Positions 38,960-48,876 of a stretch of DNA of 64,000 nucleotides are shown one piece after another. A program made the position numbers and the translations under genes. This DNA comes from Mesorhizobium loti CJ3sym (GTDB taxonomy: Bacteria; Pseudomonadota; Alphaproteobacteria; Rhizobiales; Rhizobiaceae): NCBI RefSeq assembly GCF_000472785.1, contig NZ_AXAL01000008.1:186001-250000 (forward strand), written 5' to 3'. The notes under the pieces were generated by a model that saw only the letters and a list, made by a program, of their open reading frames with translations, was not told the origin of the DNA and made no database searches. The stretch's first letter is position 1; each line of letters starts with the position of its first letter.

Positions 38960-40135
38960 ATGAACGCGCCAAACGCCATGCAGACTGCCATCCGCGGGCG
39001 ATGGGCCGTGGCCGCCATTTTCCTTGCCAACGGCTTCCTGACCGGCAGTTGGGCGCCGCAGATCCCGGTCTTCCTCACCCGGCTCGACATCACCAAATTC
39101 ACACTTGGCCTGCTGATCCTCTTGTTCGGCGTCGGCGCCGTCGCCGCGATGAGCTGGTGCGGCCATTTGATCTCCAGGCATGGCTCGCGCACCGTGCTGC
39201 GCTGGTTCGCCCTTTGCGGCAGCCTTGGTCTGCTGGTCGTGGCGCTGGCGCCCAATGTACCGCTGGCGGCGATCGCCATGATCATTTTCGGCGGCTCGAT
39301 CGGCGGCATGGACGTTGCCATGAATGCCAATGCGGTGGTGGTCGAACGGAAATTGTCCCGCGCGATCATGTCGTCCTCGCACGGCTTCTGGAGCCTTGGC
39401 GGTTTTGCCGGCGGCGGCTTGGGCGGCTTTGCCATCCAGCACTATGGCCATCTCGCCCACGCCGCGGTGGTGACCGCGCTGGCCTTCGCGGTGATCGCGG
39501 TGGCGGTCGGCCATCTCGTCGCCGAGGACAGGCCACCGGCAGCCGAGCATCATAAATTCACGCTGCCGGCAAACCCGCTGGTCTACCTGATCGGCCTGAT
39601 GGCACTGCTGACAATGGTCTCCGAAGGCGCGGTGCTCGACTGGGCGGCATTGTACCTCCGCCAGGAGCTCGGCGCCGACCTTGCCATCGCCGGTCTTGCC
39701 TACGCCGCCTTTTCCGGCGTCATGGCGATCATGCGCTTTTTCGGCGACGGCGTGCGCAACCGTTTTGGCGCGGTGACGACCCTGCGCGGCTCGGCAGTCG
39801 TCGCCGCCGCCGGCATGCTGATTGCCGGCCTATCGCCCTCGCCTTGGCTTGCTATCGCGGCCTTTGCGCTTTGCGGCTTTGGCATCGCCAACATGGTGCC
39901 GATCATCTTTTCGGCCGGCGGTAACCAGGAAGGCATGTCGTCGGGAACCGGCATGAGCGTCGTCACCACCATGGGCTATTCCGGCATTCTGGTGGCGCCG
40001 TCGGCGATCGGCTTCGTTGCCGAGCATTCCAGCTTCGGGCCGATCTTCATCGCCATGTCGGTGCTGCTGATTGTCGTCTTGCTGATGGCGGGCCTTGCTC
40101 ACAGCGCCGAATTCGCACCAGCACCCGCCGAATAG
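38960..40135 (+). CDS. MFS transporter
   Basis: 391 residues, highly hydrophobic, about 12 membrane segments. A motif-A-like loop WCGHLISRHGSRTVLRWF lies after TM2, and SSSHGFWSLGGFAGGGLGG is in the central region. It is probably a small-molecule exporter. Its end overlaps the convergent LysR gene by 37 bases. Confidence 0.85.
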   Translation: MNAPNAMQTAIRGRWAVAAIFLANGFLTGSWAPQIPVFLTRLDITKFTLGLLILLFGVGAVAAMSWCGHLISRHGSRTVLRWFALCGSLGLLVVALAPNVPLAAIAMIIFGGSIGGMDVAMNANAVVVERKLSRAIMSSSHGFWSLGGFAGGGLGGFAIQHYGHLAHAAVVTALAFAVIAVAVGHLVAEDRPPAAEHHKFTLPANPLVYLIGLMALLTMVSEGAVLDWAALYLRQELGADLAIAGLAYAAFSGVMAIMRFFGDGVRNRFGAVTTLRGSAVVAAAGMLIAGLSPSPWLAIAAFALCGFGIANMVPIIFSAGGNQEGMSSGTGMSVVTTMGYSGILVAPSAIGFVAEHSSFGPIFIAMSVLLIVVLLMAGLAHSAEFAPAPAE

Positions 40136-41007
40136 CGTTTCAGCTCCTCGTGGAGAAAATCCGCCACGCGGCGGATGCGCACGCTGCTGCGCACGTCGCG
40201 ATGCATGGCCAGCCACACCGGCAGGCCAGGCAAAGGCAGGCCGGACAGCACCTTCTCCACCAGCGGATCGCGATCGGCCAGTGGCTCCTGGCCAAGGCCG
40301 ATGCCGTTTCCCGCCCGCACCGCTTCCCATAAAACGATCTGGTTGTCGGCTCTGAATCGGAAACTGCCACGGGTGACCGGGATGCCATGCTGGACAAAGC
40401 CCCGGATCATCTCGTCGCTGCGGTCAAAGCCGATCAAGGCGTGGTCTGCGAGCTCGGCCGGCCCCAACGGACGGCCGCGCCGGTCCAGGTAAGAAACGGC
40501 CGCGCAGGCGCACAGCGCGATATCGCAGACCTTGCGCGCCACCAACTCGTTCTGTGCCGGCTTGACCATGCGGATGGCGATGTCGGCGTCCCGGCGCAGC
40601 AGGTTCTCGACCTGGTTCGAGGCAACGATCTCAACCTCAATGCCGGGTTCCTCGATGCCGAGCCGCGCCATCATGTCGGGCAGCACATAGGCAGCCACCA
40701 CTTCGCTGGCGGCGATGCGCACGGTGCCTTCGATCGCCTCGACCGAACCCAGCGCCAGCAGTGAAAAGGCACTCGCCTGTTCGCTCACCGCCTTGCCGCG
40801 TTCGAACAGTGTGGCGCCGGCTTCCGTCAGCGCATAGCCACTGCGCCCGCGCCGGAACAGGGTGACACCGAGCGCTTGCTCCAGTTCGCCGATGTGACGG
40901 CCAAGCGTCGGCTGGCTGGCCGACAGCTTGCGCGCCGCAGCCGAAAGGCTGCCGGTTTCCGCAACCGTGACGAAGCTCTTGATGAGGTTCCAATCGATAT
41001 CTTCCAT
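40099..41007 (-). CDS. LysR-family transcriptional regulator
   Basis: 302 residues. N-terminal helix-turn-helix at about 18-37 (GSLSAAARKLSASQPTLGRH) and a substrate-binding domain to the C-terminus. It is divergent from the epimerase-family gene at 41120, which it probably controls, and convergent with the MFS gene. Confidence 0.88.
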   Translation of the reverse strand: MEDIDWNLIKSFVTVAETGSLSAAARKLSASQPTLGRHIGELEQALGVTLFRRGRSGYALTEAGATLFERGKAVSEQASAFSLLALGSVEAIEGTVRIAASEVVAAYVLPDMMARLGIEEPGIEVEIVASNQVENLLRRDADIAIRMVKPAQNELVARKVCDIALCACAAVSYLDRRGRPLGPAELADHALIGFDRSDEMIRGFVQHGIPVTRGSFRFRADNQIVLWEAVRAGNGIGLGQEPLADRDPLVEKVLSGLPLPGLPVWLAMHRDVRSSVRIRRVADFLHEELKRYSAGAGANSAL

Positions 41008-41119
41008 TCATTTTTAAATATCAAAACTCCAGACATAGTCAATTTCTATTCGTATGTGATGCGGCGATATTCGACCTGCAAACAACACACCCCCGCAAAC
41101 ACCAAGCAGGAGAACCCAA

Positions 41120-42079
41120 ATGACCAAGATCGCAATTCTCGGCGCCAATGGCCGGCTCGGCCGCGTGGTTGGCAAGGCTTTCATCGATGCAGGCTTCGAT
41201 GTCCGCGCCGTCACCCGCACCGGCAAGGTGCCTGCCGAACTCAAGGGCGCCACGGCGGTTGCCGGCGACGCGCTGGACCGTCAATCGCTGATCCGCGCCA
41301 CGGAAGGCGTCGACATCATCTTCAACGGCCTCAACCCGATCTACACCGACTGGGGCAAGTGCCTGCCGATGGCCGAAAACGTCATGGCCGCTTGCCATGC
41401 GAATGGCGCGCTGCATCTTTTCCCCGGCACCGTTTACAATTACGGCTCGCCGATGCCTGCGGTGATCACGGAAGACACGCCGTTCCACCCGACGACCGAA
41501 AAGGGCCGCATCCGCTGCGCCATGGAGGATTTGTTCCGCGGTGAGGCCGAAGCCGGCCGTGTCCGCACCATCATTCTGCGGGCCGGCGACTTCTTCGGCG
41601 GCACCGGCAGCGGCTCGTGGTTCGACCTGGTCGTCGCCGCCAAGATCAGCAAGGGCACATACACCGCACCCGGCCCGGCCGACCTCGTGCATGAATGGGC
41701 CTATCTGCCGGATTTCGCCGTTGGCTTCGTCGCGCTGGCCAAGAATCTCGACAAGCTCGGCTCTTATGAAGCGCTGAACTTTCCGGGCCATGCGATCACC
41801 GATCTGCAGATCAAAGCTGCCGCCGAGGAGGCTGTTGGCCGCCCGCTCAAGATGACCTCGATGCCCTGGTGGGTGCTGCGCGCCGGCAGCCCGTTCGTGG
41901 CAATGTGGCGCGAGATCGTCTCGATGTCATACCTGCGCTTCGAGCCGCATCAACTGGCCTCGACCCGGCTGGAAGGCATCATCGGCGAAATCCCGCACAC
42001 GCCGCTCGATCAGGCGGTCGCCAAGGCTCTCAATGATCTTGGCATCGCCACGGTGAGCGGCGTCGCGAAAGCAGCCTGA
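41120..42079 (+). CDS. NAD-dependent epimerase/dehydratase-family oxidoreductase
   Basis: 319 residues, preceded by AGGAG. The Rossmann motif ILGANGRLGRVVG is at the N-terminus, followed by VAGDALDRQSLIRATEGVDI typical of NmrA/epimerase-like SDRs. The substrate is unknown. It is divergent from the LysR regulator. Confidence 0.82.
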   Translation: MTKIAILGANGRLGRVVGKAFIDAGFDVRAVTRTGKVPAELKGATAVAGDALDRQSLIRATEGVDIIFNGLNPIYTDWGKCLPMAENVMAACHANGALHLFPGTVYNYGSPMPAVITEDTPFHPTTEKGRIRCAMEDLFRGEAEAGRVRTIILRAGDFFGGTGSGSWFDLVVAAKISKGTYTAPGPADLVHEWAYLPDFAVGFVALAKNLDKLGSYEALNFPGHAITDLQIKAAAEEAVGRPLKMTSMPWWVLRAGSPFVAMWREIVSMSYLRFEPHQLASTRLEGIIGEIPHTPLDQAVAKALNDLGIATVSGVAKAA

Positions 42080-42103
42080 ACGCGATGCTGAGGGCGCGCC
42101 GAC

Positions 42104-42262
42104 TTAGAGCCGTCCCATCAGCAGCAACACCAGAACCACCACCAGCACCACGCCAAGAATGCCCGACGGTCCATAACCCCACGAGCGCGAATGCGGCCAA
42201 GCCGGTACCGCGCCAATGAGGACAAGGATCAGGACGATGACGACGATGGTGCTGATCGGCAT
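42104..42262 (-). CDS. DUF3309 small membrane protein
   Basis: 52 residues: MPISTIVVIVLILVLIGAVP, then AWPHSRSWGYGPSG and a second hydrophobic helix. This is the DUF3309 layout, two membrane segments joined by a W-P-x-S-x-W-G-Y loop. The function is not established. The frame extends 26 codons upstream without similarity. Confidence 0.82.
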   Translation of the reverse strand: MPISTIVVIVLILVLIGAVPAWPHSRSWGYGPSGILGVVLVVVLVLLLMGRL

Positions 42263-42359
42263 GAAGAGTTCCACGCATTTGAAGTCGTGCGGGGGAACAA
42301 TGCAAAAGGCCGCCCGGTTGTTCCGGGTGGCCTTTGCCATTCCAAATCACGCAGTGCGC

Positions 42360-45300
42360 CTATTCGGCGGCTTTCGGGAAGGCGATCGCCGGTTCGGCGC
42401 CCACCGTTGGCGCATCCGACGAGATCTCGCCCTTGCCGCGCCGGAACAGCCGGCTGAACAAGCCGCGCCGCGCGCCGGGCTTGATCTTGGCGCGGGTGAA
42501 CACCATCAGCATCGACGGCGTCACCACCAGCGTCAGCACGGTGGCGAATGACAGGCCGAAGACGATGGCCGAGGACAGCGAAATCCACCATTGCGTCGAC
42601 GGCGCATTGATCGTCGTCTCGTGATGGAAGATTTCCAGGCCAAGGCCGAAGGCGATCGGCAGCACGCCGAGAATGGCCGACACCGCGGTCAGCACCACCG
42701 GTCGCGCCCGCTCTCGGCAGGTCTGCAGCACGGCCTCCATTTTGTCCCAGCCCTCTTCGCGCAGCCGGTCATAGGTATCGATCAGCACGATGTTGTTGTT
42801 CACCACCACGCCGGCCAGCGCGATGACGCCGATGCCCGACATGACGATGCCGAAGGTCTCGCCTGTTATCAGCAGGCCGAGGAAGACGCCGATCGTCGCC
42901 ATGACCACGCAGGACAGCACCAGCCAGACACTGGTGAACTTGTTGAACTGCGCCAGCAGCACCAGGAAGATCAGGAAGATCGCCGCACCGAAGGCCTTGC
43001 TGAGGAAGGCGCTGGCTTCGGCGCTGTCCTCGTTCGAGCCGGCGAGCTTCCAGCGGATGCCGCTGCCGAGGTTCATGTCGGTGACGGCCTGCGTAACCTC
43101 TTGCTGGACGGCCGCGACCTGGGCGCCGGCGGCAACGTTGGCCTGCACCACCACGGTGCGGGCACCGTCGATACGGTTGAGGATGCCGACGCTCGGCTTC
43201 GCCTTGCGCACGACGAAGTTCGAGATCGGTACCGATCCCTGCGAGGTCTGCACCCTGAGTTCGTCAAGCGTCGACAGCGTACGCCGGTCCTCCGGCAGGC
43301 GCAGCCGGATGTCGACCGCCTTGTCGGCGCCGGCAGGCCGGTATTCCGAGAGCTTCAGACCATTGGTGACGAGTTGCACCACCGTTCCGACCGAAGTCGG
43401 GCTGATGCCATATTGCGCTGCCTTGGCGCGGTCGACCTCGATCGCCCAGTCGACACCGGGCGGCGGCAAGCCGTCGGAAATGTCAATGACGCCGGGCACC
43501 TTGGCGATGCGCGCCGCCACCGCACGCGCCTTCTCGTCCAATCCCTTGGGATCGACTGCGGAAAGCCTGATCTGGATCGGCTTGCCGGTCGGCGGGCCGG
43601 CTTCCGGCACGCGCACCTCGACGTCGACGCCGGGAATGCCAGCCATGACACCCCGCAGATCGTTCAGGATATCGTTCGCCGATTTGCGCTCGCGCCAGTC
43701 GATGAATTCGTACTGGATAACGCCGACGACGTCTTCCGGAACGTCCTGGCCGCCGCCGTCGGACTTGCCGACACGAGTATAGACCGACTTCAGGCCTGGC
43801 CAGCCGAGCAGCCGGTTTTCGGCGATCTTGGTCGCCGTGTCCATTTCGGCCAGCGAAAGGTTGCCGCGGGCATGCACATAGAGCAGGCCGTAATCCGGTT
43901 CCACGCTCGGGAAGAACTCGACGCCGGCGCCATACTTCGAATAGCCGACGAAGATGCCGGTCAGCATCACGACGGTGAGCACCAGCACGGTGATTGGGAA
44001 GCGCACCGCTTGCTTGACGACAGCCATGTACCAGCCGTCGCGATTGTCATCCTCGTGATGCTGAGGCGCCTTGGCGAAGATCGCGCCCAGCGTCGGCGCG
44101 AAGACCAGCGCATAGAGCATCGAGGCCGACAGCGTCACGATCAGCGTGATCGGCATGTACTTCATGAAGTCGCCGATGATGCCGGGCCAGAACAGCAGCG
44201 GCGAAAAGGCGGCAATGCGCGTCATCGTTGCCGCGATGACCGGACCGGCCATGCGCTTGGCGGCAAGCGCAAAGGCATCCTGCTTCGGCATGCCTTCACT
44301 CATGCGCCGTTCGGCGAACTCAGTGACGATGATGGCGTCGTCGACCAGCATGCCGACCGCCAGGATGAGGCTGAACAGCACGATCATGTTGATCGTGTAG
44401 CCCATCATGGCGAGCAGCAGGATGCCGATCAGGAAGGATGACGGGATTGCCAGTCCAATAAGCAGCGAGGCACGGCCGGACAGCGCGTAGAGGATGACGA
44501 TGAACACCAGGATGACGGCGATCATCACATGGTTCTGCAGGTCGCCAAGCAGCTGGTTGACGAAGACCGACTTGTCCTGTGTGTAGGTGACATGCATGCC
44601 CTCGGGCATCGTCTTGACGAAGGCATCGGACACCGCCCGCACCTTGGTGAGCGTGTCGATCAGATTGGCGCCGATGCGCTTCTTGACTTCGATGGCGATG
44701 GCCGGCTTGCCGTTGAGGCGCGTGATCGTCGTGGCGTCGGCGAAGGTCGAGCGGATCGTCGCGATGTCCTTGGCCTGCACCACGGCATTGGGGCCGGCAA
44801 CCACCGGCAAGGACGCCACATCTTCGGGCGTCTCGATCAGCGACGGCACCTTGACAGCGTATTTGCCTTCCGAGCCTTCGATGTTGCCGGCGGCGACCAG
44901 GCTGTTGGAAGCGCCGACGGCGCCGATCAACTGATCGAGCTGCAAGCCGTAGGAAGACAGTTTCATAGGATCGATGACGACCTCGACCAGATCGTCGCGT
45001 GAGCCCTGCAGCGAACCTTCGAGAACGCCCGGCACCTCCTCGATGCGGTCACGCAATTCGCGCGCCGCGGCGGCCAGCACGCGTTCGGGCAATTCGCCGG
45101 ACAGAGTGACGACGAGCACCGGGAATTCGGAAATGTTGACCTCGGTGACGACAGGTTCCTCGGCCGCTTGCGGCAGGTCGGCCTTGCCGTCCTGCACCTT
45201 GGAGCGCGTGTCCTGCAGCGCCGTCGCCAGGTTGGTCTGAGGCTGGAACTCGACCAGCACATAACCGCCGCCCTGGAAGGCGGCCGAGCGCATTTCCTTG

Positions 45301-45530
45301 AGGCCCTTCAGGCTTTTCAGCTTGCTTTCCATCGGCCGCAGCAGAAGGCGCTCGGAATCTTCAGGCGAAATGCCTTGATAGATCAGGCTGACATACATCA
45401 TCGGAATCGGAACGTCGGGTTCCGCTTCCTTCGGCGTCGACTGATAGGCGACCCAGCCTGCAATCAGCAGGAAGACCAGGACCGAGATGGTCAGGCGGGC
45501 GTTGTTGATCGCGAGTTTGACGATATCCAT
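42360..45530 (-). CDS. RND-family efflux transporter permease (HAE1 type)
   Basis: 1056 residues, the usual RND length. Twelve membrane segments and two large periplasmic loops are implied. Motifs include VGMLVDDAIIVTEF with the proton-relay Asp pair in TM4, and LAGVVVNNNIVLIDTYDRLREEG near the C-terminus. It uses the proton gradient to expel substrates. It works with the membrane-fusion protein encoded just upstream; no outer-membrane channel gene is nearby. Confidence 0.93.
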   Translation of the reverse strand: MDIVKLAINNARLTISVLVFLLIAGWVAYQSTPKEAEPDVPIPMMYVSLIYQGISPEDSERLLLRPMESKLKSLKGLKEMRSAAFQGGGYVLVEFQPQTNLATALQDTRSKVQDGKADLPQAAEEPVVTEVNISEFPVLVVTLSGELPERVLAAAARELRDRIEEVPGVLEGSLQGSRDDLVEVVIDPMKLSSYGLQLDQLIGAVGASNSLVAAGNIEGSEGKYAVKVPSLIETPEDVASLPVVAGPNAVVQAKDIATIRSTFADATTITRLNGKPAIAIEVKKRIGANLIDTLTKVRAVSDAFVKTMPEGMHVTYTQDKSVFVNQLLGDLQNHVMIAVILVFIVILYALSGRASLLIGLAIPSSFLIGILLLAMMGYTINMIVLFSLILAVGMLVDDAIIVTEFAERRMSEGMPKQDAFALAAKRMAGPVIAATMTRIAAFSPLLFWPGIIGDFMKYMPITLIVTLSASMLYALVFAPTLGAIFAKAPQHHEDDNRDGWYMAVVKQAVRFPITVLVLTVVMLTGIFVGYSKYGAGVEFFPSVEPDYGLLYVHARGNLSLAEMDTATKIAENRLLGWPGLKSVYTRVGKSDGGGQDVPEDVVGVIQYEFIDWRERKSANDILNDLRGVMAGIPGVDVEVRVPEAGPPTGKPIQIRLSAVDPKGLDEKARAVAARIAKVPGVIDISDGLPPPGVDWAIEVDRAKAAQYGISPTSVGTVVQLVTNGLKLSEYRPAGADKAVDIRLRLPEDRRTLSTLDELRVQTSQGSVPISNFVVRKAKPSVGILNRIDGARTVVVQANVAAGAQVAAVQQEVTQAVTDMNLGSGIRWKLAGSNEDSAEASAFLSKAFGAAIFLIFLVLLAQFNKFTSVWLVLSCVVMATIGVFLGLLITGETFGIVMSGIGVIALAGVVVNNNIVLIDTYDRLREEGWDKMEAVLQTCRERARPVVLTAVSAILGVLPIAFGLGLEIFHHETTINAPSTQWWISLSSAIVFGLSFATVLTLVVTPSMLMVFTRAKIKPGARRGLFSRLFRRGKGEISSDAPTVGAEPAIAFPKAAE

Positions 45531-45608
45531 GGCTAACGCCTGTCGTTGAATTTCAGGAGCTGCGTCGCAGCCGATTGACCCCGCCCGGAGTATCCGCCGT
45601 AGCCAGGG

Positions 45609-46790
45609 CTACTGCGTCCCGCCGGTGGCGTCGCCGATCAGCTTGTTGATGGTCGCCTGGTCGGCTTCGACCGGCTTGACCTCATCGCCTTCCTTCACCA
45701 GCTCCTGGCCGGCAACGATGATGCGCGCATCGGCCGGGATGCCGCCAAGCACGAGGCCGGTCGGCGTGTCGTCGACCAGGTCGATCGGGAAGAACGCCAC
45801 CTTGTTGTCCTTGCCGACGGCGCGGATGCCGAGATCGCCCTTGTCGCCCAGCGTCACCACCGAACGCGGCAGCAGGACCGCATCGGTCGGCAATGCGCTG
45901 AGCTGGATTTCCGCCGTCATGCCGGCCGGCACGGAGCCGTCGCCATTGGGAATGGCCACCTCGACGCGGAAGGTGCGGGTCGCCGACGACGCGTCGCGGC
46001 TGATATAGCGCACCGTGCCTTCGACGGTCTGGCCGCTGACCAGCCGCACATTGGCCTTGTCGCCGATCTTGAGATAGCCGAGGTCGCGCTCGCTGATCTC
46101 GCCGCGCGCGATCACCGGATCGAGCTTGAGGATGGTCGCCACCTCACCACCCTGCATGACCGAGCTGCCGAGTTCCACCGGCACGCGGTCGATGACGCCA
46201 TCGAAGGGCGCCTTCACTTCGTTGCGGTCAAGCTCGGCCTGCGCGGTATCCAGCTGCGATTGCGCCAGGGTCAGATTGGAGCGGGCGGTGTCGAGCTGCA
46301 GCTTGGGCAAATTACCAGTCTTCATCAGCCGCAGCGACGCGTCCAGCTCGGCTAGCCGTTGCGCGACAAGCTGCTTGGCATTATCGCGCATCGAGATCTT
46401 TTCCTCCGCCGCCAGCATCAGCACCAGGTCGCCGGTCTTGACGTGATCGCCTTGCTTGACCGGCAGCTTTTCGATGACGCCGGCGACGCGGGTAGCAAGC
46501 ACGGCGCGCTTGTCGGCCTCGGTCAGCCCGGAGATGCGGATGGCGCGCGCATAGGTCTTGCGTGGCGGCGTCACCACCGCGACGGTGCGCAGTGGCGCCT
46601 TTGGCTCGGCTTCAGCGGCCTTCGGCTTGCTCGCGTCCGGCGCCTTGCCCTGCTCGACTTCGGCTGCCTTGGCCTTGTTGGCCGCTACGCTGCCGACCGA
46701 CGAGAACTCACCTGTCCCCATCCACGCCGCGAAACCAATGAGCACAACAATGGCTGCAAGCTTGTGAAACCTGATTTTAGGCATCGTCAT
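45609..46790 (-). CDS. RND efflux periplasmic adaptor (membrane fusion protein)
   Basis: 393 residues with an N-terminal membrane anchor (LAAIVVLIGFAAWMGTG). The lipoyl/barrel-sandwich halves (RVAGVIEKLPVKQGDHVKTG and APFDGVIDRVPVELGSSV) surround a coiled coil (QRLAELDASLRLMKTGN...LAQSQLDTAQAELDRNEV). It bridges the RND pump to an outer-membrane channel and lies 78 bases before the pump gene. Confidence 0.9.
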   Translation of the reverse strand: MTMPKIRFHKLAAIVVLIGFAAWMGTGEFSSVGSVAANKAKAAEVEQGKAPDASKPKAAEAEPKAPLRTVAVVTPPRKTYARAIRISGLTEADKRAVLATRVAGVIEKLPVKQGDHVKTGDLVLMLAAEEKISMRDNAKQLVAQRLAELDASLRLMKTGNLPKLQLDTARSNLTLAQSQLDTAQAELDRNEVKAPFDGVIDRVPVELGSSVMQGGEVATILKLDPVIARGEISERDLGYLKIGDKANVRLVSGQTVEGTVRYISRDASSATRTFRVEVAIPNGDGSVPAGMTAEIQLSALPTDAVLLPRSVVTLGDKGDLGIRAVGKDNKVAFFPIDLVDDTPTGLVLGGIPADARIIVAGQELVKEGDEVKPVEADQATINKLIGDATGGTQ

Positions 46791-47543
46791 TTTTCCACTG
46801 CGGGTTCGGCCAGCACCGCGCCTTGATGACGCGGGCGCGTCGCCGATATGGGTGCGCGCCTGACCGTGTTCAAATTGCCGTGGTAGGCGAGCGCGCTTCT
46901 ACATCAAAGTTGCACCGCGATATAGTCTGAAAGTTGCAGAAGCATTGCGTAGCCAGGCAGAGTGTGGCCGCCGCGAAACTCTTCTCGACTTGCCTAAATA
47001 CCAGTAGAGCGGGTTCGCAACCGGCTCACGATCTCCCCTCGCGACTCGCCCCGAACGACCGTCTGTCATTGCCGACAGCCAGATCGATGTTCTGCGAAAT
47101 ACCATCCCTGTCACGCACCGGATTCTTGGATCTCGACACGGATTTTGGCCGACAGGCCAAATCATTTTCGGTCAGAGCGACATCGTCTCCGGCATCGTAG
47201 ATGTTAGCCCAATGCATTGGAATTGCTTGAGAAATAGCAGCGTACACCAATCAGACCAGGATGGCCCGGGTCCGGTTCGTTGATATGGAACCCAGCGCCG
47301 AAGGCGTCAGGGATCGGCGTGGCCCACGGGCTCGCGGTGTATCACGAGCACAGCACAGCTGCGGAAACTCAGCCGATTTTCCGGGCCATTCGCAGGAGTG
47401 TCGTCGATGTTCCGCTCGTGATTTTTCCAGCAACACTTTGTGACAGCACGCGGCATCGTAGGGATGTCGGTGGCAACAGGCGTCAGCATGATGAAACATC
47501 CTCCACACGTGAAGGTTGCTGCCTTGCCGGATCGCCCTGGGCA
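46791..47543. other. Gene-poor stretch
   Basis: About 750 bases with only short, unconvincing ORFs on both strands. No RNA gene, repeat or mobile element is recognised. It probably holds the efflux promoter at its left and degenerate sequence at its right. Confidence 0.5.
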
Positions 47544-47800
47544 TTACTCGGAGTTCCGGAAGACCTCGCTGATGGTCTTGATCGATCCGGCGTCTTTCAC
47601 GCGATAGCCTGGCAGTTGTGATATTGCGGCATGGAACTCCTCGCCGCGGATGATCGACAGCACCCGCTGGGCGGCCTCGACTTCGCAATCTCGAAATCTT
47701 CAAGGTCCGCAACGCTGGGACAAAAATGTCCGGCGCCGAATTCGCGAAATCGAAGGGCCTGCTGGCCGGTTCGAGGTTCGGGACCTGGAGCCAGATAGCC
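47544..47800 (-). pseudogene. Possible degenerate remnant of a substrate-binding regulator C-terminus
   Basis: On the minus strand about 47690-47544 reads EVEAAQRVLSIIRGEEFHAA, then ISQLPGYRVKDAGSIKTISE and VFRNSE before a stop. This resembles the C-terminal end of PBP-like domains in molybdate-type one-helix regulators. Sequence just upstream continues as plausible protein only in another frame (FREFGAGHFCPSVADLEDFE). This would be a short frame-shifted remnant. The assignment is tentative. Confidence 0.3.
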
Positions 47801-47806
47801 CACAGC

Positions 47807-48772
47807 TCAGCGCAAACCCACCAACTCTTCGCTTACGTCCCAGAGACGCCTGGCTGCGTCGTCGTCGTACGCGGCCGGGTTGGGCGAACGCATGGGCCAG
47901 CCGCCAAGGCGCGCCGCTTTGTCCTTGTAGAGACCAATCTGACTGAAATACGCGCCGGACTGTCCGACCACTTCGGGAGCGAGTAATGCGTGAAGGGTGG
48001 TTTGTGCACCTTCCCAGGGTTCAATCATGCCACCCAGGCGTAAGAACGGGTTCAGAACAACGTTCAGGACCTTCATTGCCCAGCTTGGCAGGGAGGTGCG
48101 AATGAGATTGGTCCGCACGAAGCCCGGATTGAGGCTAACCGCGACCACGCCGCTTTCCGCCAGCCGCCGGGCCAGTTCCCGGGCATGCATCAGGCTTGCG
48201 AGTTTCGACTGGGCGTAAGCCTCCCAACTGTCGAATGGACGACGTTGGTAATTCAGATCGTCAAAATGAATGGCACCGATCCGGCCCAAGGCCTGCTCAT
48301 GATAGGAACTCGACACGTTGACGATGCGCGCCGGCGCGCTTGCCTTCAGCACATCCGTCAGCAGGGACGTAAGCAGGAAGGGGCCGAGGTAGTTGACGCC
48401 GAACTGAGTTTCAAAGCCGTCCTTGGTCCGGCCTTTGGGCGTGTGCATGAGGCCAGCATTGTTCACCAATCCGTCGAGGCGTTTGTAGCGGTTCTGGAAC
48501 AACGCCGCGAAAGCGCGCACGGACACGAGGCTGCCGAGGTCCAGTTCCATGACATCCAGCCGGGCTTTTGGAAACTCCTCAAGGATCTCCCGGGCTGCCC
48601 GCTCTCCATCGGCGACACGCCTGCATGCCATGATGGCCGCGGCGCCTTGCTTGGCAAGCTGGCGCGCGACCACGAAGCCGATGCCTGAGTTCGCCCCCGT
48701 GATGATGTATATGGTTCCGGCCAGGTCCCGAGATAACAGTTCGGGACGGACCATGAGAGGCTTTTTCGCCAT
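47807..48772 (-). CDS. Short-chain dehydrogenase/reductase (retinol-dehydrogenase-like)
   Basis: 321 residues. Cofactor motif TGANSGIGFVVARQLA, NNAG, and the active site Ser in IVNVSSSYHEQALG with YAQSK (YxxxK). The extended C-terminus resembles WW-domain oxidoreductase/retinol dehydrogenase-like SDRs. It is divergent from a TetR gene with a palindromic operator between them, so it is probably induced by the TetR ligand. The substrate is unknown. Confidence 0.85.
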   Translation of the reverse strand: MAKKPLMVRPELLSRDLAGTIYIITGANSGIGFVVARQLAKQGAAAIMACRRVADGERAAREILEEFPKARLDVMELDLGSLVSVRAFAALFQNRYKRLDGLVNNAGLMHTPKGRTKDGFETQFGVNYLGPFLLTSLLTDVLKASAPARIVNVSSSYHEQALGRIGAIHFDDLNYQRRPFDSWEAYAQSKLASLMHARELARRLAESGVVAVSLNPGFVRTNLIRTSLPSWAMKVLNVVLNPFLRLGGMIEPWEGAQTTLHALLAPEVVGQSGAYFSQIGLYKDKAARLGGWPMRSPNPAAYDDDAARRLWDVSEELVGLR

Positions 48773-48820
48773 ATCGAGCTCCTTGCAATGCTGGCGCGAT
48801 CGGCTACCTATCGCTTAATG

Positions 48821-48851
48821 ACCATTGGTCTCCAAATAAGAGACCGATGGT
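48821..48851. promoter_or_regulatory. TetR operator between SDR and TetR genes
   Basis: ACCATTGGTCTC (48821-48832) and GAGACCGATGGT (48840-48851) form an inverted repeat with one mismatch and a seven-base spacer, between the two divergent start codons. Confidence 0.72.
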
Positions 48852-48876
48852 TCCTTGTCAAGACGGGAGGTCAAAT

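Noticed and set aside
38960..41007. MFS/LysR 3' overlap as a sequencing artefact
   Set aside because: Both C-termini are plausible and short convergent overlaps are common in compact genomes.
42591..44441. 616-codon plus-strand ORF opposite the RND pump
   Set aside because: Antisense shadow of the RND gene with a His/Asp/Arg-rich, non-protein-like composition.
47251..47712. 153-codon minus-strand ORF
   Set aside because: Composition is Arg/Pro-rich and shadow-like with no recognisable family. The more plausible fragment lies in another frame.
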